Assembly: GCF_035917455.1 (NCBI RefSeq)
Contig: NZ_CP109078.1
Coordinates: 4,402,001-4,466,000, forward strand
Reading direction: 5' to 3'
DNA length: 64,000 bases
Origin: Micromonospora sp. NBC_01796
GTDB lineage: Bacteria > Actinomycetota > Actinomycetes > Mycobacteriales > Micromonosporaceae
Part shown: one piece after another, positions 51,114 to 59,153 of the stretch
Position numbering within the stretch: the stretch's first letter is position 1
How the letters are laid out: the number at the start of each line of letters is the position of its first letter
Translations under genes and position numbers: made by a program
The notes under the pieces: model-generated
What the model was told of the DNA's origin: nothing
Seen by the model: only the letters and a program-made list of their open reading frames with translations
Database searches by the model: none

Positions 51114-51157
51114 GACGGCCGTGGGTCAGTTCCCTCGTCCGTACCCCCGGACGATCC

Positions 51158-53080
51158 TCATGCCTGTCGACGTCGCCTCGTGAGCAGGAACAGGGCGCCG
51201 CCGGCCAGCAGCAGGCCCGTACCGAGGTAGATCGGCGTGACCAGCGAGTCGCCGGTGGTCGGGAGTCGACCGCCCGCGCCGCCGCAGCCGGTGTCGGTCG
51301 TCTTCGTCAGCAGCGCGGACGGATCGGCGTCACCCACGGCAACCGTCAGCACCTGCGTGTCGGTCGAGATCGTGCCCGAGGCCAGCTTCGCCGACTGGGT
51401 GAACGTCAGCCGGTACGCGCCCTGCCTGGTGAAGGCCCAGTTGCCGTGTGCGTGCGTACCGAGGGGGATGTCGTAGCTGTCCGGGAGCCCGTCTGCGCTG
51501 TTGAGGACGACAACCGGCTTGCCGAACGCGTCGAGCTGGTAGACGGCCACCGCTCCCGGCCCGTTCACCCCGGTGAGCTTCCACGTCACCGGCCCGCTGA
51601 CCTGGGAGGTCTTCAGCTCCTCGGTGTTCCAGCCGGCCCAGAGGAGGTTCTGGTTCTGGGTCTGCGGGATCTGCCACACGGTCGTTGCGGCGGGACCGAG
51701 GAAGTCGAACTGCCCACCGGGCGGAACGGTGACCGCCGCGGCCGGCCTGACCTGGAACACCACCTGCGACGGGCTGCGCCAGGTGGTGCCGTTGCCGGTC
51801 GTACCGTCCTTGATCTGCGAGACCAGGCGCCCGCCGACGATGCGGGCGGCATAGTCCACGTGCCCCTGGCTCAGCACCACGCCGCTCGTCCGGGTGGTCG
51901 GCACGCAGGCCGGGGTGGTCGGGGCGGCGGTGGTCGGACGGCCGGTCGCGGTGGCCGACGCGGTCGGTGTCGGTGAAACGGTACGGGGCGAGTTGGGCGA
52001 CGGGGTCGGGGTTGGGCTCGGAGGCGATGTGGTGGTACCCGTCGGTGTGGGGGAGCCGGTCGGGGGCGGATTGCCCTGGTCATCGGTGACCAGGTGAATC
52101 ACCGGCGTCGACGTCGAGCGCTGGTGGTCGTTGTCGTATCGGGGTGAGAAGCGGCCGGTGATCGAGTGTTCGCCCACGGCCAGCGCGGTCGTGGTCAGCG
52201 TCGCGGTTCCGTCGGCGCCGACCTCTGCGTACCCGAGCGGCGTCTCGCCGTCGAAGAACTCGATCCACCCGGTCGCCCCGGCCGGTCCGACCGTACCGGT
52301 GAGGGCCACCGGGGTTCCCGCCGACGATGACGGGGGATCGACCGTGACCCCCGTGGCGGTCGGCTCGCCGATCACGTCGGCCGCGGAGGCGCCGCCCACG
52401 AACCAGGTGTAGTCGACCGGCCCGGAGGTCAGGGTGGCGCCACCGGCGATGGTCGCGGTGGCCTCGAAGGTGAGGGTGTAGCGCCCGAGTGCGGTGAACA
52501 CCCAGTTTGCGTGTACGTGCGAGAACACCGGCTGCCGCAGCGAGGCGTACGCGGGGTCGACCGAGCTGAAGTTGCGGATGGGCATACCGACCGGATCGCT
52601 CTGGAACACCTCGACCCGTCCCGGGCCGTGCACCGCCCGCAGGTGCAGGTCCACCGCGTCGTCGGTGAACACGCCGCTCGGCAGGCTCTCGGTGTCCCAA
52701 CCGGGCCAGAGCAGGCCGTCGAGCTGGGTCATCGGAGCCAGCCACAGTGGTGCGCCGGCCGGTCCCAGGAACGCGTACTCCGGCAGGTCCGGTACGCCCG
52801 CCGCCGAGAGTTCGTTGTCGAAGAGCTGGAAGACGATCTCGCTCGGATCCGCGTGTACGTGGTCCGGGGCGTTGCCGATCCGCGTCTTCAGGCACAGGTT
52901 TCCGTCCACGTACTGCACGTCGACGGCATCGGTGTGGACGTTGTTGACGACGGTTCGCTGGATGCTCGCCGGGGGTGCGGCCAGCACCTCGGTGGCGGGC
53001 AGGGTCCACGGGACCAGAGCTGTCGCCGCTGTCGCCGCGGCGGCTACCGCGGCGAGTCGGATTCTCGCCGTGCCTGACAT
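51158..53080 (-). CDS. Wall-anchored protein (LPTTG) with two anchored-repeat domains
   Basis: 640 aa. Signal peptide to about residue 35. Repeat 1 (~45-230; HVHANWVF at 188-195), an Ig-like domain (~243-330), a Pro/Thr/Ser spacer (~336-390), repeat 2 (~398-585; GHVDYAARI, FLGPAATTVWQIPQTQ, WAGWNTEE, HAHGNWAF at 543-550), then LPTTG at 606-610, a membrane helix and RRRR. This is a classical sortase sorting signal. ATG 53080 has GGGAG 9 nt upstream. The product should be linked to peptidoglycan with the repeats spaced out from the wall. Third gene of the minus-strand Zur operon. Confidence 0.9.
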   Translation of the reverse strand: MSGTARIRLAAVAAAATAATALVPWTLPATEVLAAPPASIQRTVVNNVHTDAVDVQYVDGNLCLKTRIGNAPDHVHADPSEIVFQLFDNELSAAGVPDLPEYAFLGPAGAPLWLAPMTQLDGLLWPGWDTESLPSGVFTDDAVDLHLRAVHGPGRVEVFQSDPVGMPIRNFSSVDPAYASLRQPVFSHVHANWVFTALGRYTLTFEATATIAGGATLTSGPVDYTWFVGGASAADVIGEPTATGVTVDPPSSSAGTPVALTGTVGPAGATGWIEFFDGETPLGYAEVGADGTATLTTTALAVGEHSITGRFSPRYDNDHQRSTSTPVIHLVTDDQGNPPPTGSPTPTGTTTSPPSPTPTPSPNSPRTVSPTPTASATATGRPTTAAPTTPACVPTTRTSGVVLSQGHVDYAARIVGGRLVSQIKDGTTGNGTTWRSPSQVVFQVRPAAAVTVPPGGQFDFLGPAATTVWQIPQTQNQNLLWAGWNTEELKTSQVSGPVTWKLTGVNGPGAVAVYQLDAFGKPVVVLNSADGLPDSYDIPLGTHAHGNWAFTRQGAYRLTFTQSAKLASGTISTDTQVLTVAVGDADPSALLTKTTDTGCGGAGGRLPTTGDSLVTPIYLGTGLLLAGGALFLLTRRRRQA

Positions 53081-53204
53081 TCCTTGTCTCTCCCTGTGTC
53101 GGGGGCGGGCGCCACGGGCGTGGCACACGCAAAACGCCGCCGACCGTGGGGCCGACTCCGGGTGGAATCGGCCCGCACGGTTTTCGTGGCGGTGCAGGTG
53201 CCGG

Positions 53205-53858
53205 TCAGCCGGCCTGGAAGGTGTACGTGACCGCGCCCGAGGTGGCTCCGGCGCCGTTCTGGGCGGTTGCCCTGAACGTCAGGGTGTAGGTGCCCGCGGT
53301 GGAGAAGGCCCAGTTGCCGTGCGCGTGCGTACCGGCGGCGATGCCGCCCGGCCACACCGACACCGGGCAGCCGGCGGCGGTGTTGGTGTTCAACTTGAAG
53401 CTGGGCGTGGCCGGGAAACCGCCGGTGGTGTAGAGGGCGAAACGGGACCCGGCCGGCCCGGACCAGCCGGTCAACTCCAGCTTGACCGGGCCCTGGGCGG
53501 CCGGCACGTCGGTGGTGTTCCAACCGGCGTACAGCCGGTCCGAGACGAGGGTCTGCGGGGCCACGTACATGGTGGTTCCGGCCGGGCCGAGGCACTGCCA
53601 CGCGGTCCCGCTCGGGATGGTGGCCGTGGCGGCGGGGGTCACCCGGAGCACCTGCCCGGCCGGCGACAGGTCGTCGTTGTCCGGCGCGTACGTCTTGAGA
53701 TCGAGGGTCAGGGTGTTGTCGGCGGCGTTGTAGTCCACGTCGAACACGTCGAGGTGTCCGGTTTCGATGGTGGCCGCCATCGCCGGTGAGGCGGTGAAGA
53801 CGGTCGCCGCCACGGTCAGTACGGCGGTGAGGCCGAACAGCCGGTTCTTGAGTTTCAT
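53205..53858 (-). CDS. Secreted single-repeat protein without anchor
   Basis: 217 aa. Signal peptide (LFGLTAVLTVAATVFTASPAMA). One anchored-repeat domain: IETGHLDVFDVDY, CLGPAGTTMYVAPQTL, YAGWNTTDV, LELTGWSGPAGSRFALY, HAHGNWAFSTAGTYTLTF; ends TFQAG with no helix or LPxTG, so it is probably released as a soluble protein. Two Cys (WQCLG, AAGCPV) could form a disulfide. ATG 53858 has GGAGGACC upstream. Middle gene of the minus-strand operon. Confidence 0.9.
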   Translation of the reverse strand: MKLKNRLFGLTAVLTVAATVFTASPAMAATIETGHLDVFDVDYNAADNTLTLDLKTYAPDNDDLSPAGQVLRVTPAATATIPSGTAWQCLGPAGTTMYVAPQTLVSDRLYAGWNTTDVPAAQGPVKLELTGWSGPAGSRFALYTTGGFPATPSFKLNTNTAAGCPVSVWPGGIAAGTHAHGNWAFSTAGTYTLTFRATAQNGAGATSGAVTYTFQAG

Positions 53859-53911
53859 GAGGGTCCTCCGGAGGGGGTTCGGGCGCGCGGGGCTGCTCGG
53901 TGCGAGCTGTC

Positions 53912-54568
53912 TCAGGACAGGACGGCGAACTTGATCCAGACCGGCGCCGAGGTGACCGTCTCGCCGCTCGCGGCCAGGGTGGCGGTCGCGTCGATCTTGA
54001 CCAGGTAGATGCCGGCCTTCTCGAACGCCCAGTTCGCGTGCAGGTGCACTCCCGCCGGCAGGGTGACCACGTCGGGCAGCCCGTCCTCGCTGTCGGCGAG
54101 CACGGTCGGCGCGCCGACCGGGTCGGTGGTGAACAGGCTCAGTCCGTCCGGGCCGAGGACCTGCTTGAACCGGATCCGGATGCTGTCTGCGGTGAAGACA
54201 CCGGGTTCGATCTCCTCGGTGGAAAGGCCGGGCCAGAGCAGGGTGGGGTCCTGCGTCTCGGGCAGCACCCAGACCGGCGCGCCCGGGGCACCCAGGAACG
54301 CGTACGCCGGGTCGTCCGGCACGGTGGTTTTCGCCTGGCGCTTGGTCACCAGGAGTACGTCGGCCGGGTCCCGCTCGACGTCCGGCTCGACCGACTCGTC
54401 GTGGATCGTGATTCCCAACTCGCCGTCCTCGTAGGCGACGTCCACCGCGTCGACGTGACCCTGCGAGATCACCGTGACGGCGTTGGCCTGCGCGGGGGCT
54501 GAGAAGGCCAGGACACCCGCGGTGAGCGCCGCCGTGACGGCGACGAGCCCTGCGGTTCGTGAACGCAT
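53912..54568 (-). CDS. Secreted single-repeat protein, first gene of surface-protein operon
   Basis: 218 aa. Signal peptide (AVTAALTAGVLAFSAPAQA). One repeat domain: ISQGHVDAVDVAYEDGELG, PAYAFLGAPGAPVWVLPETQ, LLWPGLSTEEI, HLHANWAFEKAGIYLVKI; ends KFAVLS without an anchor. ATG 54568 has AAGGAG 7 nt upstream, and a consensus promoter with an embedded Zur box lies 47-75 bp away. Soluble partner of the wall-bound and membrane-bound forms. Confidence 0.9.
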   Translation of the reverse strand: MRSRTAGLVAVTAALTAGVLAFSAPAQANAVTVISQGHVDAVDVAYEDGELGITIHDESVEPDVERDPADVLLVTKRQAKTTVPDDPAYAFLGAPGAPVWVLPETQDPTLLWPGLSTEEIEPGVFTADSIRIRFKQVLGPDGLSLFTTDPVGAPTVLADSEDGLPDVVTLPAGVHLHANWAFEKAGIYLVKIDATATLAASGETVTSAPVWIKFAVLS

Positions 54569-54614
54569 GCGGTTTCTCCTTCATAGACAGAGCCACCTTC
54601 CGTGACCCGGCCTA

Positions 54615-54643
54615 AACGATAATGATTTTCATTTGCGTGTCAA
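54615..54643 (-). promoter_or_regulatory. Zur box within the surface-protein operon promoter
   Basis: On the minus strand TTGACA (54643-54638) and TATCGT (54621-54616) are 16 bp apart, and the 19-bp box AATGAAAATCATTATCGTT (54633-54615) fills the spacer and -10. Zur bound here would exclude RNA polymerase. The box is 88 bp upstream of the divergent zur start and may also act on zur. Confidence 0.85.
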
Positions 54644-54720
54644 GGGAGTTGAGCCCGGAGGAGAGGCGCACGCCGTACACTTGGCCCCGCTCGTACGCCC
54701 GAGTCGGGAAGGTGTCGCTC

Positions 54721-55134
54721 GTGATCAATTCCATGCCCGGGGTCACTCGCAACACCCGGCAACGTGGCGAGGTCGTCGCCCTGCTCGGTGAGGTGACCGA
54801 GTTCCGCAGCGCCCAGCAGCTCCACGCCGACCTGCGCCAGCGCGGTGTCGGGGTCGGACTGACCACGGTCTACCGGACCCTGCAGACGCTGGTCGACGCG
54901 GGCGAGATCGACGTCATGCGGCTGCCCAACGGGGAGCAGCTCTACCGGCGGTGCAGCCCGACCCACCACCATCACCTGGTCTGCCGGCACTGCGCCCGTA
55001 CGGTCGAGGTGGCCGGACCGACGGTCGAGACCTGGACCAAACGGGTTGCCGACGAACACGGCTTCACCGACGTGGGGCACACGCTGGAGATCTTCGGCAC
55101 CTGCGCCCAGTGCGCGGCCCAACGGCAGGGCTGA
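54721..55134 (+). CDS. zur: Zinc uptake regulator Zur (FUR family)
   Basis: 137 aa. Winged HTH with the FUR helix LTTVYRTLQTLVDAG (47-61). Metal sites: HHHH at 82-85, CRHC at 88-91 and CAQC at 128-131 (structural zinc), plus HGFTDVGHTLEIFG. With zinc it should bind the three boxes found in this window and shut off the zinc-free ribosomal genes, the importer and the surface proteins. GTG 54721 has GGAAGG 8 nt upstream; an ATG four codons later is possible. Fur and Nur paralogues are less likely given the target genes. Confidence 0.94.
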   Translation: MINSMPGVTRNTRQRGEVVALLGEVTEFRSAQQLHADLRQRGVGVGLTTVYRTLQTLVDAGEIDVMRLPNGEQLYRRCSPTHHHHLVCRHCARTVEVAGPTVETWTKRVADEHGFTDVGHTLEIFGTCAQCAAQRQG

Positions 55135-55141
55135 CGACCCG

Positions 55142-56011
55142 GTGAGTGGTCGGCTCCGGGAGATCGGCCGGCAGACCGTCGAGATCGCCGAGTCCGGCCA
55201 CTACACGAGCCCCGCCGGTACGCGGATCAGCATCGCCGAGGCGGTCGGCGCCGCGATCGCCGGCACCCGGCACTACCTGCCGGACACCCCGTTACCCGAA
55301 CCCGCGCCGCGACCGTCCCCGGCACCAGCGGACGAGGCGGGAACCGGGCAGCCGCTGGAGCGGCCGGCGGTGACGGTGACCCGTGAGTCGACCCTGGGCG
55401 CCGCCGCGCGGTTCGGTCCGGACGTGGCCTGCCTGGTGTTCGCCTCGGCGAAGAACCCCGGTGGTGGTTTCCTCGGCGGCGCCAAGGCGCAGGAGGAGGA
55501 CATCGCCCGCGCCTCGGCCCTCTACCCGTGCCTGCGCAGCGCTCCGGAGTTCTACGAGTTCCACCGCAACCAGCAGGACCTGCGCTACAGCGACCGGGTG
55601 ATCTACTCACCGGGGGTCCCGGTGTTCCGGGACGAGCGGGGTCACCTGCTCGACCGGCCCTTCCGGAGCGCGTTCCTGACCTCGGCCGCGCCGAACCTCG
55701 GGGCGATCGTGCGCAACCAGCCGGCGGACGCCGCCGACGTACCCGGGGTGCTGGGGCGGCGGGCCGAGCGGGTGCTCCGGATCGCCGCCGCGCACGGCCA
55801 CCGCCGGTTGGTGCTCGGGGCCTGGGGCTGCGGGGTGTTCCGCAACGATCCCGGCACCGTGGCGCGGGCGTTCGCCGAGGCGCTGCGGGTGGTCGACCGG
55901 TTCGACGAGGTGGTGTTCGCGATCTACGACAAGATGCCGGGTACCCCGGTCCACGCCGCCTTCGACGAGGTCATGCGGGGGTGGCGAGACCGGCCAGGGT
56001 CGCCTGGATGA
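55142..56011 (+). CDS. TIGR02452 family protein (microbial PARG-like macrodomain)
   Basis: 289 aa. The N-terminal PARG_cat-like part has LREIGRQTVEIAESGHY. The PARG signature is intact: ASAKNPGGGFLGGAKAQEED with the GGG loop and the QEE pair that includes the catalytic Glu. Then AFLTSAAPNLGA and LVLGAWGCGVFRNDP, a phosphate-binding loop. The family removes ADP-ribose chains in some bacteria. GTG 55142 lies 7 bp after the zur stop with no clear ribosome site of its own, so it is likely co-transcribed and coupled. Its 3' end overlaps the convergent XRE gene by 41 bp. Confidence 0.9.
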   Translation: MSGRLREIGRQTVEIAESGHYTSPAGTRISIAEAVGAAIAGTRHYLPDTPLPEPAPRPSPAPADEAGTGQPLERPAVTVTRESTLGAAARFGPDVACLVFASAKNPGGGFLGGAKAQEEDIARASALYPCLRSAPEFYEFHRNQQDLRYSDRVIYSPGVPVFRDERGHLLDRPFRSAFLTSAAPNLGAIVRNQPADAADVPGVLGRRAERVLRIAAAHGHRRLVLGAWGCGVFRNDPGTVARAFAEALRVVDRFDEVVFAIYDKMPGTPVHAAFDEVMRGWRDRPGSPG

Positions 56012-56825
56012 TGTCGCGGGCGTCCTCGCCGTGCCGGGCCACCTCGTGCAGACGGTCGAAGATCCGCCCGAATCGCAGGGCGTCGGCGGCGGTCTGCCAG
56101 GTCTGTTCCTCGGCCCAGGTCTCGACGGTGACGGTGTCGTCGAACATGACAAAACCGTGCAGCGGGGCGAGCGGCAACCGGGCTTCGGTGGGGATGACAC
56201 CGAGTTCGACGTTGCTCATGCCGGTCAGCGCGGTGAGCCGGTCGAGCTGCCCGCGCATCACGTCGACCGGGCAGAGCGACATGCGCAGTACGGACTCGGT
56301 CACCAGGAACCGGAACTGCTTGGTCGAGTCGTAGAGCACCTGCTGGCGCTGGATCCGCAGCAGCAGCGCGTCCTCCAGATCGTCGCCGGGGGCACCGTGG
56401 AACTCGACGTTCTCGGCGAGGCGTACGCGGGCGTAGTCGGCGGTCTGGAGCAGGCCCGGCACCACGCCGAGTTCGAAGTTGCGGACCAGGGTCGCCTCCG
56501 CGGCCAACTCCATCATGGAGCGTTGGGTGCCGGCCTGTGCCGCGTCCGACGCGCCGCGCCGCCAGGCGATGTGTTCCCCGCGCAGTGCGCGCAACTGTCG
56601 CAGCAACTCGTCGAGGAGGGGTTCGTCGGCGTCGATCACCGCGCCCCAGGCCCGTACGTCGTCCTCGGTGGGTAGTTGCCGACCGGTCTCGATCCGGGAG
56701 ACCTTCGACTGGACCCAGCCCAGCCGGCTTGCCAGGTTGATCCCTGAAATGCCCTCGCGTGCCCGAAGCTCTCGCAGCCTCGCCCCAAGCGCTCCTCGGT
56801 CGCTGCCGGTCTGGTTGCTGGACAT
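55971..56825 (-). CDS. XRE-family regulator with DUF5753 domain
   Basis: 284 aa. HTH at ~12-65: ALGARLRELRAREGISGINLASRLGWVQSKVSRIETGRQLP. C-terminal DUF5753: YDSTKQFRFLVTESVLRM, MRGQLDRLTALTGMSNVELGVIP, PLHGFVMFDDTVTVETW, YDRIF-type FGRIFDRLHEVA. ATG 56825 (AGGAGCAGGTG upstream) or the adjacent GTG. In actinomycetes these regulators are paired with small proteins (DUF397, DUF6879 and relatives) and act in development; here the small gene at 57046 lies upstream on the same strand. Confidence 0.93.
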   Translation of the reverse strand: MSSNQTGSDRGALGARLRELRAREGISGINLASRLGWVQSKVSRIETGRQLPTEDDVRAWGAVIDADEPLLDELLRQLRALRGEHIAWRRGASDAAQAGTQRSMMELAAEATLVRNFELGVVPGLLQTADYARVRLAENVEFHGAPGDDLEDALLLRIQRQQVLYDSTKQFRFLVTESVLRMSLCPVDVMRGQLDRLTALTGMSNVELGVIPTEARLPLAPLHGFVMFDDTVTVETWAEEQTWQTAADALRFGRIFDRLHEVARHGEDARDIIQATLAGLATPA

Positions 56826-57045
56826 CACCTGCTCCTAAGCTGCGCTTGGGTAGGCGTCACGGTACAGCTCACAAGGCATCGCAGGTGGTAGAGCGGCCGA
56901 GTGACCAGCCAATGTCGGGCTGACCGGTCCGGGTACGGCACCGGCCCGGTGGTGGATCCTCCGCTGTCCAGCTTAGGTCGATCGGCTCACCGGCGGGATC
57001 CTCGCGGGTGCGCGTACTCCTGTTCGGTGAGCCGATCTCAGATAA

Positions 57046-57249
57046 CTACAAAGCCTTGGCGATCTCCGCCAGTACGTCGACCGGCACCTCGACCACAGTC
57101 TCGTGCGCGGGTACGTCAAGCTGTGCCAGGGCTTCGGGGTCGGACACCCGCCATCCCTGTACAACGAAGGTGTCGCGGTCGGTGCGATATAGCGACGGGC
57201 AGTTGTTTACCTGTGACAACGCAGTCTTGCGAACGAAGGTGAGCTTCAC
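57046..57249 (-). CDS. Small conserved partner protein of the XRE/DUF5753 regulator
   Basis: 67 aa: KLTFVRKTALSQVNNCPSLY, RTDRDTFVVQGWRVSD, EALAQLDVPAHETVVEVP, then VDVLAEIAKAL. I recognise this pattern (ECPTLYRTDRGTxxVQGW) as a small actinobacterial family regularly found next to XRE/DUF5753 genes; no Pfam name is claimed. Compact soluble domain, one Cys. GTG 57249 has AGAGG 7 nt upstream. Located 220 bp upstream of the XRE gene, same strand. Confidence 0.8.
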   Translation of the reverse strand: MKLTFVRKTALSQVNNCPSLYRTDRDTFVVQGWRVSDPEALAQLDVPAHETVVEVPVDVLAEIAKAL

Positions 57250-57415
57250 GGCTCCACCTCTCACTCTCGATATGCCGCTTTTGGCCGGATGCCAGGCGAC
57301 CTGCGTTGCATTATGCGTCTGCGCGATGGGCGGCTAACCCAGTTTGCGGCGCGACACGGCATTAAAAGTGCCTTAACTTTGGCTCAGTCGAACATATCCG
57401 ACACGTACCGCAATG

Positions 57416-57449
57416 ATGCATGATCCATTCAGGATCGAACATGCATGAT
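57416..57449. repeat. Paired ATGCATGAT repeats around GATCC-GGATC palindrome
   Basis: Direct repeats ATGCATGAT at 57416-57424 and 57441-57449, 25 bp apart, flank and overlap the palindrome GATCC-ATTCA-GGATC (57422-57436). The region is AT-richer than its surroundings and lies ~170 bp upstream of the small gene at 57249. A regulator-binding cluster is possible. Confidence 0.45.
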
Positions 57450-57461
57450 TCGCGCATTCGG

Positions 57462-58511
57462 TCAGAGGTGGTCGTTCGGAGCGGGGGCCGCGCCGACGTG
57501 CATCTTGTAGATCCACACCGGATACTCGACCGCCTGCACACCACCGTTGAAACCCGCGGTGCGGTTGAGTTGGGGGACCGGAATCCACAGGTCGCCGGCG
57601 CTGTCGAGCCACATGGCGTCGGCCCAGACCAGGCGCGGATCGGCGACCACCGTCTCCACCTCCCGGTCGGGGCTGATCGCCAGCACCCGCCGCTGGTTGG
57701 TGTCGCTGAGGTAGATCACGCCGTTCGCGTCGATCGCGGTGCCGCCGGTGGTCGGCGTGTCCAGCCAGGGTTCGACCTGGTCGGCCAGGTCGCCGGGGGT
57801 GACCGAGGGGTCGTCCAGCCACCGGGTGCCGATCCGGGACATCGGTCCGGACGCGGGCTGGTAGTAGAGCTGCCCACCATCCGGGGAGACCTCCAACTGG
57901 TCGGCGTGGACCAGCACCTCGTCACCCTCGGGGCCGCGGGCCTTGCGGTGGTCGGCGTACAGGGGGCGCTGGTCGGTGGTGCTGGGATGATCCTCCAGCA
58001 CCCGGCGCAGCTCGCCCGAGCCCAGGTCCAGGACGACCAGTCCCGGCTCACCGGCGTCGGTGAGGTAGACCTGGTCACCGTTGAACCGCAGGTCGTCGAG
58101 GTAGCTGCGGGGGCGGACCGCCGGACCGAGGTCGTAGATGTCGGCGACGCTGTCGGTGGTCAGGTTCACCACGATCAGCCGGGCCCCGCCCGGAATCGCG
58201 GCCCGGCCGATGCCCGGCGCACCCGCGTCGATGATCCAGAGCCGGCCGTCCGGCCCGATCCGCAAACCGTTGACCTGGACAAACGCGCCATCGGGGTGGT
58301 GGTCCTCGCGGACCGAGTTCCAGGCGGCGTCCGGGTACGGCACGTGCTGGCCGTCCGGGCCGAGTTCGGCGACCTGGATGCCGGGGCGGTCGGCGTTGGG
58401 AAAGCTGACGAACACCCGTCCGTCGCCGCTGGTGGTCACGCCGCTCCAGACCCGGTCGGACCGGTACGTCGCCTGCAGGCGCGGGTCGTTCTCGGTTGGC
58501 AACTCGATCAT
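57462..58511 (-). CDS. Yellow/major royal jelly (MRJP) family beta-propeller protein
   Basis: 349 aa. MRJP/yellow signs: VWSGVTTSGDGRVFVSFPNA at the N-terminus, VQVNGLRIGPDGRLWIIDAG, RLIVVNLTTDSV, YLDDLRFNG, VYLTDAGEPGLVVLDL and QLEVSPDGGQLYYQP, later VIYLSDTNQRRVLAI. Six-bladed propeller related to SMP-30; bacterial members may be lactonase-like hydrolases, function unknown. No signal peptide. It follows the MarR gene by 97 bp on the same strand, so probably one operon. Confidence 0.88.
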   Translation of the reverse strand: MIELPTENDPRLQATYRSDRVWSGVTTSGDGRVFVSFPNADRPGIQVAELGPDGQHVPYPDAAWNSVREDHHPDGAFVQVNGLRIGPDGRLWIIDAGAPGIGRAAIPGGARLIVVNLTTDSVADIYDLGPAVRPRSYLDDLRFNGDQVYLTDAGEPGLVVLDLGSGELRRVLEDHPSTTDQRPLYADHRKARGPEGDEVLVHADQLEVSPDGGQLYYQPASGPMSRIGTRWLDDPSVTPGDLADQVEPWLDTPTTGGTAIDANGVIYLSDTNQRRVLAISPDREVETVVADPRLVWADAMWLDSAGDLWIPVPQLNRTAGFNGGVQAVEYPVWIYKMHVGAAPAPNDHL

Positions 58512-58608
58512 CCGCCGACTCCTCCCCCGTACGACCGGGGGCGATCGGCGCGCCCCGGTGCTGACGGTGGGGGCGTACCCGCTGTGGGTCGGCGTACCCC
58601 TGTCGGGG

Positions 58609-59073
58609 TCAGTGCTCGCGGCAGGCGTCGTCGTCGACGGCGGTGTTGATCCGGCTCAGCAGCCGGTGCAGGGTGGCGACCTCGTCGGCGTCGAGGTGGG
58701 CGAGCAGTTCGCGCTCCACCGCGTCCATCGCGGCGTCGACCCTGGTCAGAACCGAGCCGCCGGCGTCGGTGAGGACGACGATGTGTCGTCGTCGGTCGGC
58801 CGGGTCTCGGCGCCGTTCGACCAGGTTGTCCCGTTCGAGGTCGTTGAGGATGGCCACCAGGGCGCTGGGATCGACACCGAGTGCCTCGACGAGCGCCTGC
58901 TGCCCGATCGGACCGTTCTCGGCCAGGTGCATCAGGGTGATGCCCTGCCGGGTGCTCAGGCCGGTGGCCTCCAGCGCGTCGCGCATCCGGGCGTTGCTGA
59001 TCCCGCCGTGCCGGGCCAGCAGCAGGCCGATGCGGTCCGTTGCCCGCCGGGACCGGGTCTCCTCGACCGTCAT
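58609..59073 (-). CDS. MarR-family transcriptional regulator
   Basis: 154 aa. The winged HTH is visible: LSTRQGITLMHLAENGPIGQQALVEALGVDPSALVAILNDLERDNLVERRRDPADRRRHIVVLT in segments, with the DxRxR wing (DPADRRRH) characteristic of MarR. ATG 59073 chosen over the longer reading from 59112. It is divergent from the hemerythrin gene and upstream of the MRJP gene; an operator candidate lies at 59119-59132. Confidence 0.94.
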   Translation of the reverse strand: MTVEETRSRRATDRIGLLLARHGGISNARMRDALEATGLSTRQGITLMHLAENGPIGQQALVEALGVDPSALVAILNDLERDNLVERRRDPADRRRHIVVLTDAGGSVLTRVDAAMDAVERELLAHLDADEVATLHRLLSRINTAVDDDACREH

Positions 59074-59118
59074 GCGGGTTATGTTAGCAGAGCCAAAATG
59101 ATTTGCCGCCACGGATTA

Positions 59119-59132
59119 TTTGTCGAAACAAA
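59119..59132. promoter_or_regulatory. Candidate MarR operator
   Basis: TTTGT-CGAA-ACAAA: a 5-bp inverted repeat with a 4-bp spacer in an AT-rich island between the MarR and hemerythrin genes, 22 bp upstream of the hemerythrin start. Position and symmetry suggest autoregulation and control of the divergent gene. Confidence 0.45.
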
Positions 59133-59153
59133 CGATCTGGTACGGTCGTCCGC

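Noticed and set aside
56860-56900. tRNA-like stretch (GGTGGTAGAGCGGCCGAG)
   Set aside because: It resembles a D-arm but no cloverleaf, anticodon stem or T-arm can be built around it.
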